Positions 19,011-27,611 of a stretch of DNA of 64,000 nucleotides are shown piece by piece. The position numbers and the translations under genes were made by a program. The first letter of the stretch is position 1, and the number at the start of each line of letters is the position of its first letter. Origin of the DNA: an uncultured Alphaproteobacteria bacterium (GTDB taxonomy: Bacteria > Pseudomonadota > Alphaproteobacteria > Micavibrionales > Micavibrionaceae); the NCBI GenBank assembly GCA_937923625.1, contig CALDTV010000013.1:1-64000 (forward strand), in the 5' to 3' direction. The notes under the pieces were generated by a model. That model was not told the DNA's origin, did no database searches, and saw nothing but the letters and a program-made list of their open reading frames with translations.

Positions 19011-20252
19011 ATGTTTTCCCCCTTTGAACGCATGATGGCATGGCGGTATTTACGGGCGCGTAAAGCCGAAGGATTTGTGTCAGTCATTGCGGGCTTTTCC
19101 TTTGCAGGGATCATGCTAGGCGTTGCGACACTTATTATTGTGATGTCAGTGATGAATGGTTTTCGCGCGGAGCTGGTGAATCGTATTTTAGGCTTAAATG
19201 GCCATTTAAATGTCTATTCCCAAGGCGGTACGTTACAAAATTATATGTCCCTTGTTGATCGTTTGGAAAATATAGACGGTATTGAATCCGTTCGACCAAT
19301 GGTTGAGGGGCAAGTTTTAATTTCCGTGAATGGGGCGGCAAACGGGGCGATGGTTCGTGCCATGAGCCGTGAAGATTTTGCGACGAAACCCTTATTATCA
19401 AATAGTATTATTCAAGGGCAACTGACCAATTTTCGGGGCGAACAAGTGGCAATAGGCAAAGATTTGGCACAACGATTGAATTTACGCTTGGGCGATAATA
19501 TGACGTTGCTCGCACCGAAGGGAAAGGCGTCACCGTTTGGCACTATTCCGCGTTCGCGAACATATTCCATCGGGTTAATTTTTGATGTGGGCATGTATGA
19601 GTATAATAATGGTTTTATCTTCATGGACCTCGATAGCGCCCAAAAATTCTTCCAATTGCCTAATCAAGTGAACTCCATTGAGGTGATGGCAACCAGCACG
19701 GATAAGGCAGATGAAATCACGGATGATATTGTGCAAGCCCTCGCGGGTAAGGCGCAGATTTATGATTGGCGACAAGCGAATAGCTCATTTTTAAATGCGC
19801 TTGCGGTGGAGCGTAACGTGATGTTTCTTATTCTCACGCTTATTATTTTGGTTGCGGCTTTTAACATTATTTCAAGCATGATTATGCTGGTGAAGGACAA
19901 GGGCAAGGATATTGCCATTCTTCGCACAATGGGGGCAACGCAATCAAATATGTTGAAAATATTTACCCTGACAGGGGCCAGTATTGGTTTTGCAGGAACG
20001 ATTGCGGGTGCGGTGTTAGGGATTGCTTTTGCGACCAACATTGACCGCATTAAAGTATTTCTCGAGGGACTTACGGGGGCAGAACTTTTTGCAGATGAAA
20101 TATATTTCCTCTCCAAGCTTCCTTCGGTTATTCATTGGGATGATGTTTTGACTGTGGTGTTAATGGCGTTTGTACTTTCTATTGCAGCAACTTTTTATCC
20201 CGCATGGCGCGCCTCACGTCTAGACCCTGTGGAGGCGTTGCGTTATGAATAA
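19011..20252 (+). CDS. lolC: Lipoprotein-releasing ABC transporter permease LolC/LolE
   Basis: 413 aa inner-membrane permease of the Lol system that extracts lipoproteins for delivery to the outer membrane. There is one N-terminal transmembrane helix (about residues 24-48), a large periplasmic MacB-like domain, and three C-terminal helices ending in the FtsX-like motif YPAWRASRLDPVEALRYE. Only one permease is encoded here, as usual in alphaproteobacteria (LolF-like homodimer). The ribosome binding site GAGAGGAA is well placed. It overlaps lolD by 8 bp. Confidence 0.95.
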   Translation: MFSPFERMMAWRYLRARKAEGFVSVIAGFSFAGIMLGVATLIIVMSVMNGFRAELVNRILGLNGHLNVYSQGGTLQNYMSLVDRLENIDGIESVRPMVEGQVLISVNGAANGAMVRAMSREDFATKPLLSNSIIQGQLTNFRGEQVAIGKDLAQRLNLRLGDNMTLLAPKGKASPFGTIPRSRTYSIGLIFDVGMYEYNNGFIFMDLDSAQKFFQLPNQVNSIEVMATSTDKADEITDDIVQALAGKAQIYDWRQANSSFLNALAVERNVMFLILTLIILVAAFNIISSMIMLVKDKGKDIAILRTMGATQSNMLKIFTLTGASIGFAGTIAGAVLGIAFATNIDRIKVFLEGLTGAELFADEIYFLSKLPSVIHWDDVLTVVLMAFVLSIAATFYPAWRASRLDPVEALRYE

Positions 20253-20925
20253 GGCTATCTTAGAGGCAAAATCTTTGACGCGCGTCTACACGCAAGGGGA
20301 GAAAACCTTGAACGTGCTAGATGCAGTAGACGTTCAAATTAATTCTGGCGAGATTGTTGCTTTTGTTGGGCCCAGCGGGTCAGGAAAATCGACTTTTTTA
20401 CAAAGCGTTGGCTTGTTAGATAAACCGACAGGCGGTGAAATTATTATTGGCGGTAAAAATGTTGCGCCAATGGATGATAAAGAGCGCACAGAAATGCGCC
20501 GTCAATATATTGGGTTTGTGTATCAATTTCATTATCTTCTGCCTGAATTTTCCGCACTTGAGAATGTGGTTATTCCGCAAATGGTCGCGGGTGTGAAACG
20601 CATAGAGGCCGAAGTGAAAGCCAAAGAATTATTGGCAGGGCTTAAGATGGATCACCGTTTTGATCATCGCCCTGGTTTGTTATCTGGGGGGGAGCAGCAA
20701 CGCGTTGCTATCGCGCGGGCGTTAGCGAATAACCCCAAATTACTACTGGCAGATGAGCCAACGGGCAACCTTGATCCCGAAACTTCTGAGACAGTTTTTG
20801 AACTATTGATTGATTTGGTGCGTAACGCAGGAATTGGCGCCGTTATCGCCACTCACAATATGCAAATCGCGGAGCGTATGGATCGGATTTTGGAGCTAAA
20901 AAATGGTAAAATCTTAAGTTATTAA
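20245..20925 (+). CDS. lolD: Lipoprotein-releasing ABC transporter ATPase LolD
   Basis: 226 aa ABC ATPase energising lipoprotein release. Walker A GPSGSGKST is at residues 42-50, signature LSGGEQQ at 146-152 and Walker B LLLADE at 166-171, followed by the D-loop GNLD and H-loop TH. It starts within lolC and its last codons overlap the convergent downstream gene by 4 bp. Confidence 0.96.
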   Translation: MNKAILEAKSLTRVYTQGEKTLNVLDAVDVQINSGEIVAFVGPSGSGKSTFLQSVGLLDKPTGGEIIIGGKNVAPMDDKERTEMRRQYIGFVYQFHYLLPEFSALENVVIPQMVAGVKRIEAEVKAKELLAGLKMDHRFDHRPGLLSGGEQQRVAIARALANNPKLLLADEPTGNLDPETSETVFELLIDLVRNAGIGAVIATHNMQIAERMDRILELKNGKILSY

Positions 20926-21452
20926 TTGTCAAAAACTTTGGCAGTAATTCTTCTGGTGGGCGTTTCAGGTTTATTTTTATCGGTACCAAGCCATCTCGCA
21001 CGAGTAGATATTTTAACATCATCTGGAAATTCTACATTTATCTCCATAAAGCTTTTTCCTAGCTGTCCAATGCTAGGTAAGCGTTTCTGATTAGATACAA
21101 AAACAAAGCCAGTTTGGTTTTGGCCTCTTGTAGCCAGCCCAGCTGCTAAATATAAATCACCAGCTGGGCCTCCATCTGCATTTATAAAAGAAATTTTTGC
21201 ATTTTTATCACCGATTTTCCCATCGTAATGTCTAATAGCTTTATTTTCAAAAGCTGGTAATTCTTCACCAAATAACTCTGCTTTCATTGTATCCACAACC
21301 AAAGACTTTCCAGACCAAGGGTCACCATCTAATTTAATATAGTAAGTTTTATTAGGATTTTTATCGAATTTTTCACGCGCCTTTTTGGCAAATTCTTTGC
21401 CAAGGGCAATCATTTCGTCTCTGCTATTTACGTTATAACTTTTTTCAAACAT
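20922..21452 (-). CDS. Orphan P-loop protein, weakly TsaE-like
   Basis: 176 aa soluble protein. Walker A GDPWSGKS is at residues 43-50, and a possible Walker B (KISFINAD) follows at about 86-93. The N-terminal pattern SRDEMIALGKEFAKK and the position of the P-loop recall TsaE, the ATPase of tRNA threonylcarbamoyladenosine synthesis. However, the usual GDLGAGKT is changed and the C-terminal half does not resemble TsaE. It is convergent with lolD and divergent from dnaE, in an AT-rich setting. The function cannot be named; a TsaE paralog or a separate small kinase are both possible. Confidence 0.6.
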   Translation of the reverse strand: MFEKSYNVNSRDEMIALGKEFAKKAREKFDKNPNKTYYIKLDGDPWSGKSLVVDTMKAELFGEELPAFENKAIRHYDGKIGDKNAKISFINADGGPAGDLYLAAGLATRGQNQTGFVFVSNQKRLPSIGQLGKSFMEINVEFPDDVKISTRARWLGTDKNKPETPTRRITAKVFDN

Positions 21453-21558
21453 AAAAAAACTTTACAACAATATGGTAAATATTTGTTTAATTTGAATAAA
21501 TTAGGTTTTATTTAATGTGGGACTATTAGATTTTTGAAAATTGTAATATTAATTACCT

Positions 21559-24500
21559 ATGTCTCAACCAACTCAATTCGTGCATTTGCATGTTCATTCC
21601 GCTTATTCCCTTGCGGAAGGGGCATTGCGTACAAAAGAAATAGTCGAGCTTTGCGCACAGGATAAAATGCCTGCGGTGGCGGTAACGGATACGAATAACA
21701 TGTTTGGCGCGCTTGAGTTTTCGATGGCGGCAACGGGCAAGGGGGTTCAACCGATCATTGGCTGTCAGGTGAATGTTGGTGAAGCAGAACAACAAATTGT
21801 TTTGTTGGTGCAAAACCAAACTGGTTATTTGAGCCTGTCCAAAATTGTCAGTGATACGTATATGGAAGGCGATGTTTCAAAATCTATCGCGACAAGTTTT
21901 GAAGCATTGAAAAAGCAAAACGAAGGTTTGATTTGTTTTACGGGCGGCGCGGTTAAAGGTTTTCGTGAGGAAAAAGATATCCTTGCCCTACAAGAAATAT
22001 TTGGAGATCGCCTTTATATTGAATTGCAACGTCACGGCCTACGTGAAGAAGAATTACACGAAGACGCCCTGATTGATTTAGCATATGCGCATAACATCCC
22101 GCTTGTTGCGACCAATGATGCCTATTTTAGCTCCCCCGAAATGCATCAAGCGCATGATGCGTTACTGTGTATTGCAGAGGGGCGATATATTACAGAGGAT
22201 GATCGCCGTAAAGTCACCCCGCAGCATTATTTTAAAACGCCAGCGGAAATGATTGAGCTGTTTTCGGATGTGCCTGAAGCTGTCCAAAACACGGTACAAA
22301 TTGCACAAAGATGTTCTTTCATTTTAAAAGAGATTGATCCGTTATTACCCCCATTTGAAACAGGCGAGGGGCGTGATGAGGTTGAAGAATTAAAATTCCA
22401 ATCACGAAAGGGATTAGAGTGGCGGCTTGATACGTTTAAAAACCATGCCGAGCGAGAGGTCTATTTTGAACGATTGGATTTTGAGTTAGATGTTATTATT
22501 AACATGGGCTTCCCTGGTTATTTTCTGATTTGTGCGGATTTTATTCAATGGGCGAAAGATCATGATATTCCTGTTGGACCGGGCCGTGGTTCTGGCGCGG
22601 GGTCGGTGGTGGCTTGGTCATTAAAAATTACCGACCTTGATCCTTTACAATTTAATTTACTGTTCGAGCGCTTTTTAAATCCTGAACGTGTCTCTATGCC
22701 AGACTTTGATGTTGATTTCTGCCAAGACCGTCGTGGTGAAGTGATAAATTATGTACAGGAAAAATATGGGCGCGACCGCGTGGCGCAAATTATTACCTTT
22801 GGTAAATTACAAGCCCGTGCGGTGGTGCGTGATGTTGGACGTGTTCTACAAATGCCTTATTTCTTGGTTGATCGTATCGCCAAGATGATCCCTAATAATC
22901 CTGCTGCGCCAACAACATTGCAAGAAGCCTTGGATGCAGATCCAGATTTTCGCGCCGAGATTGCCAAGGATGAAACATCTGAAAAGTTAATTGATATAGC
23001 GTTGAAATTGGAAGGGTTATTCCGTCATGCTTCCACCCATGCGGCGGGACTGGTGATTGGAGATAGGCCACTGCATGAGCTTGTGCCGCTTTACCGTGAT
23101 CCGCGTTCTGATATGCCCGTCACGCAGTTTAACATGAAATATGTGGAACAGGCTGGATTGGTGAAATTCGACTTTTTGGGCTTGAAAACCTTAACTGTTG
23201 TGCAAAAAGCAGTGAAGTTCATTCAAGAAACTAAAGGTGAAGAGCACGATATTCTTAAAATCCCGCTTGAGGATACAGCCAGTTACGAACTCATGGCCTC
23301 TGGTATTACGACGGGGGTTTTCCAGCTTGAGAGTACGGGCATGAAAGATGTCCTCCGCAAAATGAAGCCGACACGGTTTGAAGATATTATCGCGCTCGTA
23401 TCGCTTTATCGTCCAGGCCCGATGGATAATATTCCCAAATATATTTCTATTAAAGATGGTCATGAAGACCCCGATTACCTGCACCCCAAACTGCAACCAA
23501 TTTTGGAGGAAACGTTTGGAATCATGATTTATCAAGAGCAAGTTATGCAGGCCGCTCAGATTTTGGCGAATTACTCGCTCGGTGGGGCGGACTTGTTGCG
23601 TCGCGCAATGGGCAAGAAAATTAAGGAGCAAATGGATATTGAGCGCCTTAAATTTGTTGAAGGTTCTGCCAAACATAATGATGTTCCTGAAGAACAATCA
23701 GGCATGATTTTTGACCAAATTGCGAAGTTCGCCGGCTATGGTTTTAACAAATCACACGCGGCGGCATATGCGTTGATTGCTTATCAAACTGCGTGGTTAA
23801 AGGCAAATTATCCTGTTCAATTTATGGCGGCCTCCATGACGCTTGATGCAGGGAACACGGATAAACTGAGCGTGTTTAAGCAAGAGCTTGATCGTATGGG
23901 GATTGAGCTTTTGCCCCCTGACATCAATAAATCCGATGTCATGTTCAAGGTCGAGGGCGATGCGGTGCGTTATGCACTTGCCGCCTTAAAAGGCGTAGGG
24001 GAGGGGGCGATGGAAAAGGTACTCGCGGAGCGAAGCGAAAACGGTGATTTCAAAGATATGGCCGACTTTATTACGCGCCTTGATACCAAAGCGATGAATA
24101 AACGCCAATTTGATGGGCTGATCTGTTCTGGCGCGTTTGATAGTTTTAATCCTGACCGTGCATTGCTGCATGGCAATATGGAGATGCTATTGCGTCACGC
24201 CAGTAGCTTGGCGGATGAACGCGCCAGCGGACAATCAAGCTTGTTTGGCGGTGATGATGCAGGAAGTGATGTTCCTGATTACGTCGCCGTTGAACCATGG
24301 GATCAGCTAGAAAAATTAGCGCATGAATTTGGCGCGGTTGGTTTTTATCTGTCTGCGCACCCACTTGATGCGCGAATGGATCAATTAGAAAAAATGGGCG
24401 TCACGCCACTTAACCATGTGGCAAATAAGATCAGCCGTTCGCCCTCTGGCCGTGTTCATATGGCGGGAATTCTCATACGTAAACAGGAGCGCGTATCGGC

Positions 24501-24930
24501 AAAAACAGGTAATAAATTTGCCTTTTTGCAACTCTCTGATGCAACGGGCGTTTATGAGGTAATGATATTTTCCGAAACACTAGCGCGTGCGCGCGAATTT
24601 CTTGTTCCAGGTACACCTTTGCTTATTCGTGCCGACGCGGAGATGAAGGATGAGGAATTGAGGTTTTTAGGACAGATCATAGAACCGCTTGATGAAGCGA
24701 TGGCGGATAAAGTCCGTGAGTTAAAAATCTACATTGATGCAAGCGAGCCGATACAACGTTTGCATGATGTTTTAAAAATCAGTGGGGCAGGCAACGTGAA
24801 AATTCACCTATACGCACATATCAACGACAATATTGCAGAAATCGAATTAAAAGGTCGCTATACAATTCCAAGCGACCTCATCAGCATGCTCCAAAAAACC
24901 CCGGGTTTTGTGAAGTATAGCGAAGGGTAA
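21559..24930 (+). CDS. dnaE: DNA polymerase III subunit alpha
   Basis: 1123 aa replicative polymerase of the DnaE1 type. The N-terminal PHP domain begins with HLHVHS (residues 9-14). The catalytic aspartates are in PDFDVDF (381-387), preceded by GPGRGSGAGSVVAW. A helix-hairpin-helix region and an OB-fold (VHMAGILIRKQERVSAKTGNK) follow. No obvious Shine-Dalgarno sequence precedes the ATG. It occupies the standard place after lolCD, with the P-loop orphan inserted between them. Confidence 0.97.
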   Translation: MSQPTQFVHLHVHSAYSLAEGALRTKEIVELCAQDKMPAVAVTDTNNMFGALEFSMAATGKGVQPIIGCQVNVGEAEQQIVLLVQNQTGYLSLSKIVSDTYMEGDVSKSIATSFEALKKQNEGLICFTGGAVKGFREEKDILALQEIFGDRLYIELQRHGLREEELHEDALIDLAYAHNIPLVATNDAYFSSPEMHQAHDALLCIAEGRYITEDDRRKVTPQHYFKTPAEMIELFSDVPEAVQNTVQIAQRCSFILKEIDPLLPPFETGEGRDEVEELKFQSRKGLEWRLDTFKNHAEREVYFERLDFELDVIINMGFPGYFLICADFIQWAKDHDIPVGPGRGSGAGSVVAWSLKITDLDPLQFNLLFERFLNPERVSMPDFDVDFCQDRRGEVINYVQEKYGRDRVAQIITFGKLQARAVVRDVGRVLQMPYFLVDRIAKMIPNNPAAPTTLQEALDADPDFRAEIAKDETSEKLIDIALKLEGLFRHASTHAAGLVIGDRPLHELVPLYRDPRSDMPVTQFNMKYVEQAGLVKFDFLGLKTLTVVQKAVKFIQETKGEEHDILKIPLEDTASYELMASGITTGVFQLESTGMKDVLRKMKPTRFEDIIALVSLYRPGPMDNIPKYISIKDGHEDPDYLHPKLQPILEETFGIMIYQEQVMQAAQILANYSLGGADLLRRAMGKKIKEQMDIERLKFVEGSAKHNDVPEEQSGMIFDQIAKFAGYGFNKSHAAAYALIAYQTAWLKANYPVQFMAASMTLDAGNTDKLSVFKQELDRMGIELLPPDINKSDVMFKVEGDAVRYALAALKGVGEGAMEKVLAERSENGDFKDMADFITRLDTKAMNKRQFDGLICSGAFDSFNPDRALLHGNMEMLLRHASSLADERASGQSSLFGGDDAGSDVPDYVAVEPWDQLEKLAHEFGAVGFYLSAHPLDARMDQLEKMGVTPLNHVANKISRSPSGRVHMAGILIRKQERVSAKTGNKFAFLQLSDATGVYEVMIFSETLARAREFLVPGTPLLIRADAEMKDEELRFLGQIIEPLDEAMADKVRELKIYIDASEPIQRLHDVLKISGAGNVKIHLYAHINDNIAEIELKGRYTIPSDLISMLQKTPGFVKYSEG

Positions 24931-24947
24931 TTATTGTCTGTAAAAAA

Positions 24948-26285
24948 CTATGAAAAAAGATCAAGAATGTTTGATTGGCTGCTTAAGGATAATGCTGTTG
25001 TTTGTATCTGTTGTCTTGTTTGAAGGCTCAATAGTTCAGCGCCATTTTGATTTTGATTGGCAAGAGTTAAGTCGTCTGATCCAGCGCTCAGCGTGTTAAT
25101 ATTTTGTTCAATAAAATCACGGCGCGTTGTTATGATGGTTAAATCATTTTGTAAGCTGGCGCTGTAATCTCTCAATGTCTCACGGGCATCGCGCAGCTCA
25201 TCAAGAATTTTAGTCATCTCGACCTTACTAATAAAATTGTCATTATCTAGCCCTAAGCCTAATGCACTGGTATCGATTCCTTGTGTTGTTAAGCTATGTT
25301 GGTTTTCTTGATTAAAGGTTGTTTCAAGGTCATCTTCTTTTAAAAGCTGTATGCCTCTATAGCTGGCATCAGTAGAGATATCTTCCATTTGGCTAAGAAC
25401 TTCTAGATAGCGCTCTCTATATTCAACGCTATCGCTAGACACGTTAATATCGGGATTATCAATGAGCAGGTCGCCGCCCCATTCAATGATGTAATTTAAA
25501 TTTCTATTCTCAGGAAGATCATTCCAGAATCCATCGGATCGCATATGCGCATAATTTTCTGGGTCTGCTGCGCCAAAAAATTGGTTAGGCTCACCTGGTG
25601 CCCAATTTGTATAAGCGCCGTTGACAGAACTTCCAGCCACAAGGCCTTGCCAGAATTGCTCTCCTTCTTCTGCCCCTTCAACCCATCGCCATTCTCCCTC
25701 AACGGCTTCGTCACTACCGCCCAGCCAGCTACTTGATGTTAGCAATGCTTGAACAAAATCATTTTCTTCTTGGGATGTAATCGTGGCTAAGTGTCCAGTC
25801 AGCTCTGGCACGCCGTCTAAACCTGCTTGCGCGGCTGTGGCGCTTGCGTCCTCCCACGAAGCGAAGTCTGTTGTGTTTTGATAGAAGTTATTTGTGGCGG
25901 CAAAATAAGCCTTGTCGGGGTTTCTATATAAAATATATTGAATTGCGCGTGCATCAGGCGTTTCATCGGTGCGGGGGAAAAGCTCTGTTAAGCCATCCTC
26001 AACTAATTGCTCTGCTGTATCAATAAGTTTGAGCATGGTTTCAACCCCTATATTCGCTTCTTGTATTGCACGGATACTGGTACCTATATGGTTTAGGTTA
26101 CGGTCTAAATCATTGGCTTTATTAATAAGGCTTTTGCTAGCGAAGTAATTTTGGGGATTATCTAAAGCCGAATTAACGCGCTTGCCAGAGGCAAGAGCCA
26201 ATTGCATGCGATCAATGTTGCGATTTGTTTGCTCCATAGAAAACAAAACATTGCGCTGAACAGAAGATAAGACATTGTTTATCAT
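24948..26285 (-). CDS. Flagellin with an inserted C-type-lectin-like domain
   Basis: 445 aa. Residues 1-105 match the flagellin N-terminus (coiled D0/D1 helices; LASGKRVNSALDNPQNYF at 31-48), and 285-445 match the rest of an alphaproteobacterial flagellin (ASYRGIQLL at 307-315; SLQTRQQIQTTALSLSSQ at 420-437). Between them, about 115-270, lies a C-type-lectin-like fold: GHLATI 164-169, WLGGSD 187-192, NWAPGEPN 227-234, WNDLP 254-258, YIIEWG 265-270. Cysteines are absent. EPN and WND are the calcium and sugar ligand motifs of lectins of this fold. The insertion falls at the turn between the two N-terminal D1 helices, not at the usual variable D2/D3 site. The ribosome binding site is AAGG. No other flagellar gene is nearby. 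Confidence 0.92.
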   Translation of the reverse strand: MINNVLSSVQRNVLFSMEQTNRNIDRMQLALASGKRVNSALDNPQNYFASKSLINKANDLDRNLNHIGTSIRAIQEANIGVETMLKLIDTAEQLVEDGLTELFPRTDETPDARAIQYILYRNPDKAYFAATNNFYQNTTDFASWEDASATAAQAGLDGVPELTGHLATITSQEENDFVQALLTSSSWLGGSDEAVEGEWRWVEGAEEGEQFWQGLVAGSSVNGAYTNWAPGEPNQFFGAADPENYAHMRSDGFWNDLPENRNLNYIIEWGGDLLIDNPDINVSSDSVEYRERYLEVLSQMEDISTDASYRGIQLLKEDDLETTFNQENQHSLTTQGIDTSALGLGLDNDNFISKVEMTKILDELRDARETLRDYSASLQNDLTIITTRRDFIEQNINTLSAGSDDLTLANQNQNGAELLSLQTRQQIQTTALSLSSQSNILDLFS

Positions 26286-26293
26286 AACCTTTT

Positions 26294-26299
26294 ATTATA
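26294..26299 (-). promoter_or_regulatory. Putative -10 element of the lectin-flagellin gene
   Basis: TATAAT reading towards the flagellin, 8 bases before its ATG, so any transcript would have an almost absent leader or start close to the AAGG ribosome binding site. No good -35 hexamer is seen; a CtrA-type box occupies that region instead. Confidence 0.4.
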
Positions 26300-26311
26300 G
26301 CCATAAATGCA

Positions 26312-26327
26312 TTAACAAGGCTTTAAC
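26312..26327 (+). promoter_or_regulatory. CtrA-type binding site TTAA-N7-TTAAC
   Basis: TTAACAAGGCTTTAAC matches the full CtrA consensus of alphaproteobacteria. It lies 12 bases upstream of the flagellin -10, at the -35 position typical of CtrA-activated promoters. About one chance match is expected in a window of this size and composition, so the position is what makes it credible. Confidence 0.5.
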
Positions 26328-26572
26328 TGACTTGGTTTGGGGATGGTAAAGCTCTCTATATTTTCACTTGCATTTCAGCTGAAAAACACATAAAACACCT
26401 TTAATTCTGCAATGTTGTAGAAAATTCACAGGTGCGATTCCTTATACGGTGTCATAACGAATGACCAAGGCGCACTGAGGACTTAAACAAGTACGCCGTG
26501 TCGCTCTATATTTTATGTGGGCGGGAGGGCGTTTAACCGAAATCCACTTTAAAGGTGGTTTTATCAGCTTTA

Positions 26573-26586
26573 GCGGGCTTGCCCGC
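26573..26586. repeat. GCGGGC-TT-GCCCGC palindrome before rpsB
   Basis: Perfect 6 bp inverted repeat with a two-base centre, 33 bases before the rpsB start. The same sequence in inverse orientation follows tsf at 28546-28559. It may fold in the leader RNA together with the upstream GGGCGG tract. Confidence 0.6.
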
Positions 26587-26618
26587 CCAAGGCTTTTACA
26601 AAAAGAGGAAAACTAATC

Positions 26619-27461
26619 ATGCCTATGCCAATCGTAAAAATGAAAGACTTGCTTAATGCAGGTGTTCACTTTGGTCACCATACACGTCGTTGGAACCCAA
26701 AAATGCAACCATATATCTTCGGTGTGCGTAACGGTGTTCACATTATGGATTTACAACAAACTGTGCCAATGTTGGGGCAAGCGCTTCAGGCGATGCGCGA
26801 CATTGTTGCTAATGGCGGGCGCGTTCTATTTGTTGGAACGAAACATCAAGCAAAAGCAAAAATCGCGGAGAGTGCAAAGCGCTCTGGTCAATTCTATGTC
26901 AACCACAGATGGTTGGGTGGAATGATGACGAATTGGAAAACTATTTCTAATTCAATCAACCGTTTGCGCGATGTTACTGATATTTTGGCTAAAGGCGAGC
27001 AATCTGGTTTGAAGAAAAAAGAATTGCTGATGATGGAGCGCGAGCGCGATAAGCTTGAGCTTGCTTTGGGCGGTATTAAGGACATGGGCGGACAGCCAGA
27101 TGCGATTTTCATCATTGATGTAAAACAAGAAGATATTGCTGTAAAAGAAGCAAATAACTTAGGAATTCCTGTTTTTGCTATCTTGGACTCGAATGTTGAT
27201 CCTGTTGGCGTTGATTATCCAATTCCTGGCAATGACGATGCGCTTCGTGCGATTTCGCTTTATTGTGATCTTTTCAGCGATGCTATCTTGGACGGTATTC
27301 AGGCAGAGATGAACAAATCTGGTAAAGATGCTGGTGCGGATGTCAATGCAGGCGTTAAAGTGGCTGCGGCGCAAAAAGAAGCGGCGCCAGCTGCTGACGA
27401 TGCTCCTAAGGCTGAAGAAAAGCCAGCCGAGGCTCCTAAAAAAGCCGCTTCTGCGGGTTAA
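26619..27461 (+). CDS. rpsB: 30S ribosomal protein S2
   Basis: 280 aa small-subunit protein needed for late 30S assembly and S1 binding. It has the typical N-terminus ([22 protein letters not shown]) and the motifs FVNHRWLGG-like [14 protein letters not shown] and [12 protein letters not shown]. An alanine/lysine/proline-rich tail from about residue 240 is longer than in enterobacteria but common in alphaproteobacteria. The ribosome binding site is GAGGA. The start could also be the third codon (MPMP). Confidence 0.97.
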   Translation: MPMPIVKMKDLLNAGVHFGHHTRRWNPKMQPYIFGVRNGVHIMDLQQTVPMLGQALQAMRDIVANGGRVLFVGTKHQAKAKIAESAKRSGQFYVNHRWLGGMMTNWKTISNSINRLRDVTDILAKGEQSGLKKKELLMMERERDKLELALGGIKDMGGQPDAIFIIDVKQEDIAVKEANNLGIPVFAILDSNVDPVGVDYPIPGNDDALRAISLYCDLFSDAILDGIQAEMNKSGKDAGADVNAGVKVAAAQKEAAPAADDAPKAEEKPAEAPKKAASAG

Positions 27462-27516
27462 TCTCAATCAATCACGCATGCCCCAGCGAAGGCTAGGGTT
27501 TGTAGATTTTAAATAA

Positions 27517-27589
27517 CGTCATTCCGCGGTTGAATCGCGGAATCTTCTCAAAAAAACTAAGATATTGTGGCCAAGCCACAGCATGACGA
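27517..27589. repeat. Palindromic repeat, family B (rpsB-tsf gap)
   Basis: A unit bounded by CGTCATTCCGCG and GCATGACGAT, containing two perfect hairpins: ATTCCGCG/CGCGGAAT around a 7-base loop and TGTGGC/GCCACA around a 3-base loop. It shares the CGTCAT/ATGACG ends with family A but not the interior. It fills most of the gap between rpsB and tsf. Confidence 0.65.
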
Positions 27590-27611
27590 TAACTTAAAAA
27601 GGACATATAAA

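Larger units (their letters stand above)
26286..26618. other. Divergent intergenic region, flagellin / rpsB
   Basis: 333 bp without a gene. It holds the flagellin -10 and CtrA-type box (listed separately), the perfect palindrome TTTCAGCTGAAA at 26373-26384, two copies of GCTC..TATATTTT (TATATT at 26357 and 26507) that could be -10 elements for rpsB, a small hairpin ATCCACTTTAAAGGTGGTTT near 26541, and the GC-rich hairpin at 26573. The last 100 bases probably form the rpsB leader, where S2 autoregulation is plausible but unproven. Confidence 0.5.

Noticed and set aside
23191-23697. 168-codon minus-strand frame in dnaE
   Set aside because: Shadow of dnaE; no start context and atypical composition.
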